Below are positions 33,532-44,496 of a stretch of 64,000 bases of DNA, in pieces (the first letter of the stretch is position 1; each line of letters opens with the position of its first letter). The stretch comes from Fragilaria crotonensis (taxonomy: Eukaryota > Bacillariophyta > Fragilariophyceae > Fragilariales > Fragilariaceae): contig JAKSYS010000234.1 of assembly GCA_022925895.1 (NCBI GenBank), forward strand, positions 1-64,000, written 5' to 3'. Under the pieces are notes generated by a model. The model was not told where the DNA came from, made no database searches, and was given only the letters and a program-made list of their open reading frames with translations. The position numbers and the translations under genes were made by a program.

Positions 33532-36467
33532 GAAGAAACTCGGATTACTTGTACTTTATTATACCCTGAACAGAAAGGCGCAAGGTGGTTAGTGCGTTAT
33601 GCGGCAAAGAAAGAAGAATATGCAACCAAGACGGCGAATCTTATTGCCTAAAGAAGAATCAATGTCACAACTGAACGAATTTATACCGAAGAAAGTCAGA
33701 TCTGCAGATTCTCTCTAGATTTTTTGTCTAATTGCGTCGCTGATTGCGGATCTGGAAGGTCCGGCCCCAGCACGTTCCAACCGTTACTTGTGACACAGTT
33801 GAGTCCTCCGATGGGCGTGATGCGAGAATGTTAGCAATCTTTGTGTGCAATTTTTTCAGTCTGTTGTGGGATCCCTTGATATCTACCGATGCAGTAGATA
33901 TTGAGATAGGAACAGTGTCGATACAACCGGAGCTATCGATTCTGTAGGTTTGATGGACTTGTACTTTGTCGGGACAAAGTGTGTCAATCAGTGGACTTGG
34001 CGCGCGGAGCGAAGCTTTGTGAAAATACTAGTTTGGAAATATTGTGAACTAAAAGTACTTTATTACTTCGCAATCTCGATCCCTGCACTCAGTAGGCAGT
34101 TCGTATGATTCATACCAACGTGTGACTGAGGTCAATCACCCGAGCTAGTTCGACCAATGAGATGATTCCCGAACGAGAGGTCTTGAGGACGGTTCCGAGG
34201 TGTGCATGGACGAGGGGCTTTTCCATTTCCGATGCTCCCTCATTTGGCAACATCTAAATGTCCTCATTCACACATTGTTACATACGTCGCAAGTTGACGT
34301 TTAATGCCTCACCATCGTTATCGTAGAGTGCCAGTTGAAGATCATTCAGACACACTTGTACGTTGCGACAGTGGGGATTGGATAGTGCTCGTAGCCCAGT
34401 GCTCGATGCGTCATCCCACATCTGTCAGCAAATTCTGTAAGCAAATTCTTCGTGTCAACAAATCAGATTGTCGTGAGCAAATTGTGTAAGCAATTAGGCA
34501 AATTTGAGTGTCGTAAGCACATTGTATCAGCAATTCAGCAAAACTGCTCCTTAAAAGAAAAACGTTATTAGAGGATTCAATACACACTAAAGTTCTACTA
34601 TGAAAGCCAATTCTCTAAACAATTATTATTGCTGACGAAGCAAATTCGATTCACTCTAAGCAACTTTTGACAAGCCAATGAAACGTCGCAGTTTTATCAT
34701 ACGGTAAGGGCAGTACTTTTTCTTGATGGCGAATACTGCGGACTACATGGCTAGCAAGGCAAGAGATTCAAAGAGAGATGTGACGGCAACTTCCAACTGA
34801 TGAGCGAGGAAGATTCGTCCCATTGTTGCCACTGAGATGGTTGCTTTCGACTGTTTGCTACTTTCTACACCAACCAGCAGCATAGGAGCATTTGTGCTGA
34901 CAATTCATTGAAGAATGTCTGTCATTTGAGGAAGACAAAGGAAGCAAAGAGCTGTTTGACATTGCAAGGCTATTAAATCGAATGTGACCGAGAAAATAGG
35001 CATTCAAAGCTCTTGCCATCCGATGATGCAAACCAACAAACCCATGCCATTGCAGACAACTGGTGTACAATTTCAAGCAGTTGCTTCAAATACGCAACAA
35101 TATACACCAGCAGGCATCATGCCAAAAACATGATGTAAGCTATGCATTTTGACAACATCACTCGGAAGGAAAAAGCCCACTTGCGACAAAGTGGGAAGTC
35201 GTGTCGCTCTGAGTACCAGGGTGTGTGCACCGATGAGCGTGATGGTTCATTATTCTCGAAGCATCAACGTAGACTTGACTTTCAGAAAACGCGTTAATCT
35301 CGGCGAGGAGACCATTCTCTAGCTACAATGACATACCTTGCATGCGGTCGGCGGGCGTCAGGCGTGAAAGCAGAGTGTGTTTCTGAGCGCGATACACTCG
35401 GTCATGCGCATAAAGGTGTGAGGCCAATCCTTGGAGTGGAAACAAATACAACCTACGGGTAGACTGGGATAGTCTAGGTCTAGTTCCTACGAAAAAAAAT
35501 GGATATCGGATTTTTGGTGCCCTTTTTACCTCTTTGACATGCGACACCCATATTTCGCTGAGAATGTCCTAAAATACCACTTTTCGAACTCTACTCTCTA
35601 GTAGCTACTTCTACATTTGTATGGCATGATTCAACAATAAATTCCGCAAAATAATTCTACAACCCATATCTTTCATGGTTGTGTATATTCAACTGTGTAT
35701 ATACTATATGACCACCTGATTATCCTGTTATCACCATCCTCAGTCTTTTGTCAAGGACAACATGTGATGTGTTACAAGTACAAGAACCCAGGGCTGGCAA
35801 GGAGGTTAAACCACTTCCTGGCCAAAATAAAAGAAATGTGTTTTTATCGAAACTTACATAGTGGCTAGGGTTAGGGGTTACGAGGTTTGCTTGTGCCTGG
35901 CGCAGTATTCCTTGCATTCTGGTGGACTTTGTTGACATACTCGAGTGCTGGCAAGTCAATGAGAAATCGAAAGAAATTCTATCCTTGGACTGCTCAAGCT
36001 ACTCATCCAGCACTGCAAAGCCAAGTGCAATTGTTTGCAAGAAGGACAAGGGCTACCGGTAGTAGTCAGCCTCCTGATAACATTTGATGCTCCACTAGCT
36101 TGGCTTTAACAATCCAAATCTGCCAAGAACAAAGCACCAACAGGCACTATCCACTGTGGAATCTCACTTGTTGTGCCGTCAACCTGGATCTCTTTTTCCC
36201 AAATTTTTATTTAAGCTTCCCATTGACAAATTTTCCATCATGGTCTAACCGAAACGTACTACAGTACTACCGGTAGTCGAAACACGACTCTAGCCCCGGA
36301 TCTCCCTGATGTACTATCATACCGGTAGACTAAACTGTACTCAGTACTTCAGTATTTCCGGTTGGTACAAGAATACTGTAACATGAAGCAGTACTCGGTG
36401 TTGGAGGTTGGAGTACGGGCGAGCGTGTCCATACAACGATTTCGTCGAGCATGAAACATTACAACAT
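33532..36467. other. Long spacer upstream of the intact helicase gene
   Basis: About 2.9 kb with no gene I can support. All open frames are short and overlap on both strands. A loosely repeated GTRAGCAAATT-type motif occurs at about 34420-34540. A 66-codon frame at 35887-36087 is featureless. The last 250 bp are rich in GTAC and ACCGGTAGT words and should include the helicase promoter. Confidence 0.45.
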
Positions 36468-39400
36468 ATGATTGTGATGACGGAAGGAGTCAGCGGCGGA
36501 TCGCAAAGCTTGCCATCCATTGATGAGCAGATAAGGGAATTCGTGAGTCTCCAACGAGTGTTGTTGGCAGCGGAATTGGCGAGTGAGACTGGTGTGGAAG
36601 AGCAGCAGCAACAGCAGCAGAAAAAACAACAGCAACATGGAGCGCCAGCAGAACCTACATCTGCACCTGTCGTCCTACGAAATCTGGCGCTACTTCAAGT
36701 GTCTGTAGGATTATATGGTAGGACAGTCGTGACACTGGGATTTGATACGGATACGAATGAGAAAGGAAAATGCTTGCTGCCACAACATCGCTTTACAACG
36801 GGAGATGAAATACAAATATTGTCCAAATCATCCTCGTCGTCTGCGACAGCGTTTGGTAACAATCAACGACAGGGAATGCAAGGAGAAGGAGGAGTTGTCA
36901 GTCAGGTTGATGAAACATTCATATCGATCGCTCTCTTTGGGAAGACTCATGCTAATAATGATGCAACCACAAAAACATCCACGACGAGTGGCGAGGAAGA
37001 AACCACCATTCTAGGATCACCTCCATTCTCCATTGTTCCCAAGAGTTCCGCGGAGGTACACAACAAAATGATGCAAGCACTTACTGATTTAGAACGTCAT
37101 GGAGCTTCACATGCACTTTACGGAAATGTGGTCCAGGCCATCTTTTCCGGTCAACAATACTGTGTACCAGGATCAACATCATCATCAACAGCAGGTGCAC
37201 CACAGTCCACAATAGCAACAACAAATCCCTACAATCCCAATCTTGACGAGAGTCAACTCGATGCTATTGCCTTTTCCTTACATCCCGATCGTCACGTGTC
37301 GCTCATTCATGGTCCTCCCGGTACAGGAAAAACCAGTACAGTAGCAGAACTCATTCAACAAGCTGTTCACCATCACAAGTACAAGGTTCTGGTGGCAGCA
37401 CCCAGTAATGTTGCGGTTGATAATGTCTTGGAACGCATCGTCCAATCCCAACAGCTGAATGGCAACAGTAACAAGAAAACACCAGCATCACGAATTCGGG
37501 CAGTTCGCATTGGACATCCAGCAAGAATCAAACCTGGTATTCTTCAATACTCACTAGAAGCACAAGTTCAAAACGCCGAGGGAACAGAAATTGTACAAGC
37601 CGTCCGACAGGAATTGCAATCATATCTACAAATCTTGCTCCGACCGAAGAAATCATCATCATCACGATCACGAGGGACGGACGACAAGCGTACTGCCTAT
37701 CGCGAAGTCAAATTGTTGCGACAGGAAGTTCGGCAACGAGAAACCAAAGTAGTTCAATCGCTGCTGCGGGATGCTCAGGTTATACTCTGTACGACAGTCG
37801 GTGCCGCCAACCGAATACTCAAGGATATGGAATTTGATTTAGTCATTATCGATGAAGCGGCTCAAGCTCTAGAAGCATCGTGTTGGATTCCCATTCTCAA
37901 AGGCAAACGACTTGTTCTGGCCGGTGATCATTGTCAGCTCCCTCCCACCATCAAGAGTCATGATCCAAAGGTTCAACAAGGGCTATCGATTACCTTGTTT
38001 GAACGAATTTTGAAACTCTACGAGCGGAATGTAGATCAAGTATCGCGCATGCTCCAAGTACAATATCGCATGCATCAGTCCATTGCCGACTGGGCGAGCG
38101 GTGCCATGTACCACGGACAATTACGTACCCACGAATCGGTGGCGCAACACGTCTTGTCAGACCTGATGATTGGCACACATCGTCATGCCAGCAACAATGA
38201 TGGCAATGTTAGTGATGATGGAGAAGATCGCGAACAACCAGCACTTTTGCTAGTTGACACGGCCGGTTGTGGTATGGAAGAGGGCGAAACGAGCGCCGGG
38301 TCGCGATTCAATCAAGGTGAGGCACAATTGGTCGTCCAACACGTCCAGACGCTGCTGCGTGCAGGAATTAAACCCGAAGAAATCGCAGTCATATCGCCCT
38401 ACAATGGACAAGTCGAGTTGCTGAGAACGCTTTTATTGCCTGAGATAGCACCGAAGCTTGAAATTCGGTCCGTCGATGGCTTTCAGGGTGGCGAACGTGA
38501 GGCCGTGGTTCTTAGTTTGGTGCGCTGCAATCACAGGGGTGTGATTGGATTCCTGGGTGATTCGCGACGTCTTAATGTTGCCATTACTCGTGCCAAACGT
38601 CACTGTGCTGTCATTTGTGATACGGAAACTGTGACGAAGAGCAAATTCATTGGTGGTTTGATTGATTGGATGGAACAGCATGGCGAATATCGATCGGCGG
38701 CGGAGTATCACCAATCGGATATCCAAGGAGATTTGGAACTTGCGGAACTGGAATTGAACAAGCTCATGGGGGAATCCAGCCCCACAAGCAAAAGCGATCC
38801 GATGACAGGGAAAAAGCCAACGAATCGAGACCATTTTGCGAAAAAGGAGCAAGAAAGGGTTACTTCTCTCGTGGATCAGATTACGGAATTTGCCCAAAAA
38901 GGCAATCCCGGCGACATGAAAGTCATGGGCACTCATTTGTCCAAGAATGATCGGCGTCTTATCCATGAACGTGCGACCGAGTTGGGAATTGAACACCGAA
39001 GCGAAGGAGTTGAGGGAGTTGATCGACACATTATTGTCAAAATCCCTGGAGGAACCGCCCCAGAGCCAGTGGTTTTACAAGAGATTGTTGAACCAAGGAG
39101 TGACGAAATGATTCTAGAAGTTCAGGAAGATGTGAGGGACGGCGATGAAGTTGGAACACTCGGCAAGGCGTCTGCATTTCAAGTCTTGGATAGTGATGAT
39201 GATGACGATGATAGCGAAGACGACGATGATGAAGACGACCAAGGCGCAGACGAGCAAGCCAAGCCAGCCATTGACAATGATATTCCACCGAATATGAACT
39301 CTCTCTTGGCCAGTTTAGCATTGGAACGACGACAGCGACAGCAGGGCACAAGGGCATCTGCAAGCCAGCCGCAAATAATACCGCCTCCACCTAGTGGGAA

Positions 39401-39731
39401 GGCTTGGAATAAGAAAAAGGGTGGACAAAAACTCGGTGGCTCGTCAGTTCCACCTGCGAAGAAGAAACCTGCGGATGACTTGAGTAGTCGTGATGATCTG
39501 GACGACGACATGGCATTCCTGGATTCTCAAATTGACAAGGTTCAGAATTCGCATGGTCGTAAAGTGGAAGGAACTGGTAATTACCGAACCATTATCAATG
39601 GTATTTTGATTGCAAAGCCTCCACCCCCAACTGTGAAAAAAGATACGAAGAAATCAGCTGCATTGAATGCCAAGCTCCAAGCAGCCCAAGAAGATCGAAA
39701 GCCCAAAGGTGGTAAGAAGAAAAAGAAATAG
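36468..39731 (+). CDS. IGHMBP2/SMUBP2-like SF1 helicase with R3H domain
   Basis: Single-exon gene for a 1,087-aa superfamily 1B helicase of the UPF1/IGHMBP2 group, expected to unwind RNA or DNA 5'-3' with ATP. Motifs: Walker A GPPGTGKTST (about residue 282), Walker B IIDEAAQALE (about 461), motif III LAGDHCQLPP, motif IV-V region SVDGFQGGEREAVV and motif VI NVAITRAKRH. An R3H single-strand nucleic-acid binding domain follows (about 800-870, NDRRLIHERATELGI), then a long acidic Asp/Glu tract and a Lys-rich C terminus. The frame opens upstream without an ATG; the first ATG is at 36468 and a second at 36477. Residues 45-60 are a Gln-rich run. The neighbouring convergent gene is pyruvate kinase, 132 bp away. 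The frame is uninterrupted over 3.2 kb, unlike most genes here. Two 5' relics of this gene lie at 23.4 and 30.6 kb. Confidence 0.9.
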   Translation: MIVMTEGVSGGSQSLPSIDEQIREFVSLQRVLLAAELASETGVEEQQQQQQKKQQQHGAPAEPTSAPVVLRNLALLQVSVGLYGRTVVTLGFDTDTNEKGKCLLPQHRFTTGDEIQILSKSSSSSATAFGNNQRQGMQGEGGVVSQVDETFISIALFGKTHANNDATTKTSTTSGEEETTILGSPPFSIVPKSSAEVHNKMMQALTDLERHGASHALYGNVVQAIFSGQQYCVPGSTSSSTAGAPQSTIATTNPYNPNLDESQLDAIAFSLHPDRHVSLIHGPPGTGKTSTVAELIQQAVHHHKYKVLVAAPSNVAVDNVLERIVQSQQLNGNSNKKTPASRIRAVRIGHPARIKPGILQYSLEAQVQNAEGTEIVQAVRQELQSYLQILLRPKKSSSSRSRGTDDKRTAYREVKLLRQEVRQRETKVVQSLLRDAQVILCTTVGAANRILKDMEFDLVIIDEAAQALEASCWIPILKGKRLVLAGDHCQLPPTIKSHDPKVQQGLSITLFERILKLYERNVDQVSRMLQVQYRMHQSIADWASGAMYHGQLRTHESVAQHVLSDLMIGTHRHASNNDGNVSDDGEDREQPALLLVDTAGCGMEEGETSAGSRFNQGEAQLVVQHVQTLLRAGIKPEEIAVISPYNGQVELLRTLLLPEIAPKLEIRSVDGFQGGEREAVVLSLVRCNHRGVIGFLGDSRRLNVAITRAKRHCAVICDTETVTKSKFIGGLIDWMEQHGEYRSAAEYHQSDIQGDLELAELELNKLMGESSPTSKSDPMTGKKPTNRDHFAKKEQERVTSLVDQITEFAQKGNPGDMKVMGTHLSKNDRRLIHERATELGIEHRSEGVEGVDRHIIVKIPGGTAPEPVVLQEIVEPRSDEMILEVQEDVRDGDEVGTLGKASAFQVLDSDDDDDDSEDDDDEDDQGADEQAKPAIDNDIPPNMNSLLASLALERRQRQQGTRASASQPQIIPPPPSGKAWNKKKGGQKLGGSSVPPAKKKPADDLSSRDDLDDDMAFLDSQIDKVQNSHGRKVEGTGNYRTIINGILIAKPPPPTVKKDTKKSAALNAKLQAAQEDRKPKGGKKKKK

Positions 39732-39863
39732 ACTCTCTTTGTTATAGATGACGTAGTGTATCCTATCTACCGTAGATCCTTTTTCTATTATGGATATGCA
39801 CACTCCTGAGCAGTAGTCGTCGACAATGCATGTTTTTGCTTGTGTGTAACAATAATAGAATCC

Positions 39864-41973
39864 TTAATCGACACGGCAGACTCCATCCCAGCACGATGGT
39901 CCTGCCGCAGGGACAATGCGCAGAACGTTGGCAGCACCAGGAGTACCGAATGGAAGTCCTGCCGTGACCACCAAGAGATCATTGGGGTCATTCACGAGTC
40001 CCTTCTTGAGGGCGGCACGGCATGCGTTACGAAGGACAAGATCAAAATCATCCGTATCACGTTCAATCATGGCTGTGTTTGTTATTAGAATAATGATATG
40101 GTAGAGACAGAAATAATACAGTCAGAACATTTGATTCCAAGCACACAATCGACACAATCTATAACAACACTTACGTCCATCATTGAACATGTCATCTTCC
40201 GAAACGGAATATCCATACGATCCAGCCTTTGGCAAATCCGGGTACACACCCCAACTGAGAGCCAACTGACGTGCCGTCTCCTTGAAAGGACAAAGAGCCA
40301 AGATTGGAACAGATGGTCTCTTCTTGGATGCTCTCAAGACAGTCGTTCCACGAAGGGAAAAGCAAACAATAGCCTTGGCACTAATGGTTTGACAAATTTG
40401 TCGGGCTGCCACAATCATGGCATCCGTGGGTGTATTGCCAGGCGATGGAGCATTCTGTTCCAATAGGTTACGATAATGTCCATCACTTTCGACGCGATTA
40501 ATGATGCGTTGTTGCATGGCAACACTCTCTTCAGGATATTTGCCAGCAGCACTCTCGGCCGAAAGCATAATGGCATCGGCACCATCATAAATGGCAGTCG
40601 CCACATCACTGGCTTCGGCACGAGTGGGTGTGGGAGAATCAATCATGGATTCGAGCATCTGAGTGGCAACCACCACGGGTGTTCCCTGTCGACGACATTC
40701 ATCAATGATTTGTTTTTGCAACAATGGAACATCTTCCGGTGGGCTGTATATGTATAATGTATGTGTGTGTTGGTGTTCGTTTTGTGGTAAAACGAGGTGA
40801 ACAAGTACAATGAGTATATGTACAGATTGGACAAGGAATAATAACAACAACAACAATAACAAATACAACGTACCATTCGACACCCAAATCACCACGTGCC
40901 ACCATGATTCCGTTGCACAATTCGACAATCTTTTCCAGATTGTCACCATCAAAACACGATGGCTTTTCAATCTTGGCCATGATGCATGGTTTGAATTGTC
41001 CTGGGGGTAACTTTTCATCAATGAGTTGGATGATTTCTTCAATGTCAGAAGGTCTCTGAACAAAGGAAAGGGCGACCCAATCGACCCCAATTCCCAACAT
41101 GTATTCCAAATCAGAACGGTCCTTGGGGGTCAATGGACTAATTTCCAGGATGGAATCTGGAGTGTTGACACCCTGTTGTTGTAGATAATGTGTGTGTGTG
41201 AGTAAAACAGAGAATACGACTACATAACAAAACAAACAATAGATACGAACAACAACAATACAGTACACACATGATCGTACCTTGCGATTGCTAATCTTTC
41301 CTGGAACATCAACACGACAATCCAACCATGTATTGTCTTGTGCCTTTCCAATGACTGTCAATTTGACTTTCCCATCATCGACCAAGAGTGAATGTCCAAT
41401 TTCACTGGCAGCCAAAATTTCAGGATGTGGCAACATGACACGAGTGTTGTCACCCTTGGCGGAATCACTATCGAGACGAAAGGTTTGTCCCTTCTCCAGA
41501 ATTTCATATTCCTTGGAGAATTCACCAACTCGCAATTTTGGTCCTTGCAAATCCCCCAAAACACAAATGGGATGAGAATACTTTTCTTCGACTTGACGAA
41601 TGGTATCCAACAATTCTTTTTTTTGTTCTTGGGAACCATGAGAAAAGTTGAGACGAAACACATCGGCACCCGCGAGAAATAATTTTTCAATCATTTCACG
41701 ATTGTCCGATGCTGGTCCCAACGTGACAACTTGTTTGGTACTCTTTCTCCAACGTTGAGCAATCTTGGGTGCAGCAGCGACAGTCGTACTATCACGTGCC
41801 GATGATGTCGTGGATGAAGCTCCATTGGGAGCAATCGTTGCCAATCGAGCAGTAGAAGTTCTTGTAGATGTTGCAGTAGTCAATGGAGTCAATTGAAAAG
41901 CAACAGTTGTCTCGGTCAAGTGTGACCCGAGGAGAAGGAGGATGGAAACGAACGCGTTGCAAGAGATCTTCAT
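39864..41973 (-). CDS. Pyruvate kinase, probably plastid-targeted
   Basis: Converts phosphoenolpyruvate and ADP to pyruvate and ATP. Four exons: 41973-41281, 41172-40874, 40743-40175 and 40072-39864. Introns are 108, 130 and 102 bp with donors GTACGA, GTACGT and GTAAGT and CAG acceptors. Key motifs are DVFRLNFSHGS, DLQGPKLRVGEF, MAKIEKPS (active-site Lys), GIMVARGDLGVE, PPEDVPLLQKQII and the MLESM region. The C-terminal allosteric domain follows (AKAIVCFSLRGTTVLRASK...RDTDDFDLVL). The N terminus has a hydrophobic signal peptide followed by TVAFQLTPL and a Ser/Thr-rich, Asp/Glu-poor stretch. In diatoms this bipartite pattern with Phe after the cleavage site directs proteins into the complex plastid. 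The ATG at 41973 is the only start compatible with it. No frameshift was seen. Confidence 0.92.
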
Positions 41974-44496
41974 CTTGAATCTTTAGTATGTTTGTGTTTG
42001 TAATGAAGTGTAGTGTGACTATTGAAATGTACTAGTACGACCACAGTAAGAAGATAGATTTGTGGGATTGCAATGTAAGGAGCAACGAGTGTGCGTGTAA
42101 AGTGCAAATAGAATACCGAAAGATCTTGTCAAGAGGAGACGTCCAAATTCTGATGAACCAAAAAAGGCGACGTTGGTGGATTGAAGACTGATGGATTTGG
42201 TGGTGTGGTCTCGTCGGTGTCAAGGGATCTACACATGTATACTGAGATTCGAACCAAACATGATGTCACTCGCTGGCCGTCCATCAACAGTGGGACATTT
42301 TTCGAACGTCACTTTTTGTCTACGAGTTCCGGTACTAGAATTCTACAGTAAGGACGCTCCTCGTGATGTCATTATGATGTCGCAGAGGAGATGATTCGAC
42401 TCTTCGAAATCCATGTTGTCGACAATTTACAAATTCGGAAATCAGGAGGACGTGTGTTTAATGAAGGATACGTATCATATCCAAATATGATGTACTACAT
42501 ACATGTTTACTCTGAGTATATGCCACCAAAGTGATACATGATGGAATCGACCAAGTATTCCTATATGCTTTAGTCCCAGTCGATACGTACAAGGGACATT
42601 AGCTCCAATGACATCCGAAAACGCACCTCTCGTCGTCACGACCGTACGACGTCGAATTGCATATGACATAAACACCCGATGCCGAACGTGGGACTTCCAC
42701 CTGGCATGCCAGTATTTGTGCGTTAACGTTTGACAGCGTGCGAGATTCGAGATGGGTGAGTGAGTGCGCGTGTGCGCCAAAGATAACAGGATATTCTGGA
42801 ACGCCCTCGAACATACGATCATTACTTCTCTCTGATTAATAATCCAACGATATCCAAGGAGAATCCATTGCTTTCTTGCTTGCTTGCTTGCTTTTCGCTC
42901 GCAAGACGACATGACCAGCGATAGTAAAGATGACTGCGAATTATTCCGAGATCGTACTCGATGACTTGAGATCTCTTCATTGACCATGACAAAATGTTTT
43001 CTTGGAAGCACTGCCTCTGGCAGACTGCCACTAGCAGAACGAAGATGAAGCAGCTTGGCAGCTTGGTGCTCATCAGAGCGGCTACCAGCAGAGTGGCTAG
43101 TAATACAAAGTACAACGACAAGTCATGAAAGCCTGAAAACCAGCTCAATAGCCTGACGTGAATCCCAAATCAGGCTACAAATACCGTAGTTGTGACGAGT
43201 GTTTTGCTGCTCTCTACCCCAGTTCAATTGCATGATTGCACAAACGGAGGCCTACTGGCTTTGGCATTTGCATTTTTGTTTTGATAAAGCTTGTTGGTGT
43301 CGGACCCTTTCCGCTTCCAATCACGGACGACCAGAACTCAATGATATCCGTTGTCAAATGTCGAATGAAGACAGCTATCGCTGACTACACCATTCCATTG
43401 CATGTACGTACGCACCTCGGCGTACTGTTCGGCGACAAGGCTAATCACAAACAAACAAACTCGTTTCAGTGGTTGTTGTGAACCAACAAGTGGACGAGAC
43501 GTACGCGGTTTTCCATCACAGCTGAGAGAAATGGATGGAGGTGGTGGTGCTGTGTATGTGTGGTGATGTGACACCAGCCGAGCTTCATTGCAGTACCTTG
43601 GGAAATTAGAAATAAGACTCGTTGTTCGGCAGTGTGAAGGACCATATCATGGGTGGCAAATCACTAGAATTTCCACAACACATTTTCATTTTGTGCGCGC
43701 TCTCTAGTCGGTCAGGCGACCAACTCTACCGTAGAGCCAATGAGACAGGTGACGTACGAGTAGTCGACGGACTGATACTGTCAATTCCATTTCTGTCGTT
43801 CCAAATGTCATTGCGATTTCAACAAGAAGCGCAATCCAAGAAAAAGGTCGCATGGGCCAATGCCCTGCGCAAAATGCGGGGAAGGAAATGGCAGTCGATT
43901 CCACGTTTGAATTATGAAAAATCGACTCTGTCGAATATGATCGTGATCTCATGGAAAGGTACACCAATTTAAGGAGAGTTGTGAACACCACCTTCAAACA
44001 GTACGACAGATGCCAAGGCAGCAAAGAAAAAGCAAGCACGAGTTGAAATTGTAAAATCAATCGAATTGTTGCCTCCAGCTGTGTGGCAAAGAGAGAGGAA
44101 GTTATGAGGAGCTATGTCGATTCGAACGAGGAGTTCGACTCAGAGACTTATCTTGTCTGGTGCTGGTCGTTCCGGTGTGGGCGAAGGATATGGAGCTGAC
44201 CAAATGGAGGAATAGGAACTTGCTGTTATTACTTGCATGCCTTGACTTAACTTGGTTACAATGGATTATAGGACTTGACTTGGATGCAATGTTACAATAT
44301 CGAGCTACTGGAAACCATTGAGCACAAGACTTGGAAGTTACCCGACCTTGGAAAACAAATCACCTTTAATCTTTTGTTACTCCAGACTCCAGACTACCCA
44401 CCCATCCGATCCTATCAAACACGATTACAATTCAACGCCAAATATCCTTCAGGCATCATAACACCATCGTCCTTCATTTCCGATCCGACCTCAAAC
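41974..44496. other. Long spacer between pyruvate kinase and LRR gene A
   Basis: No supportable gene in 2.5 kb. Frames at 42475-43148 (-) and 43622-43972 (+) are featureless and overlap open frames on the other strand. A short CTTG tetranucleotide run lies at about 42870-42895. The first 200 bp upstream of 41973 should contain the pyruvate kinase promoter. Confidence 0.45.

Noticed and set aside
40122-41090. 322-codon frame as an independent gene
   Set aside because: Contains pyruvate kinase exon 3 extended through introns 2 and 3; splice sites connect it to neighbouring exons of the same enzyme.
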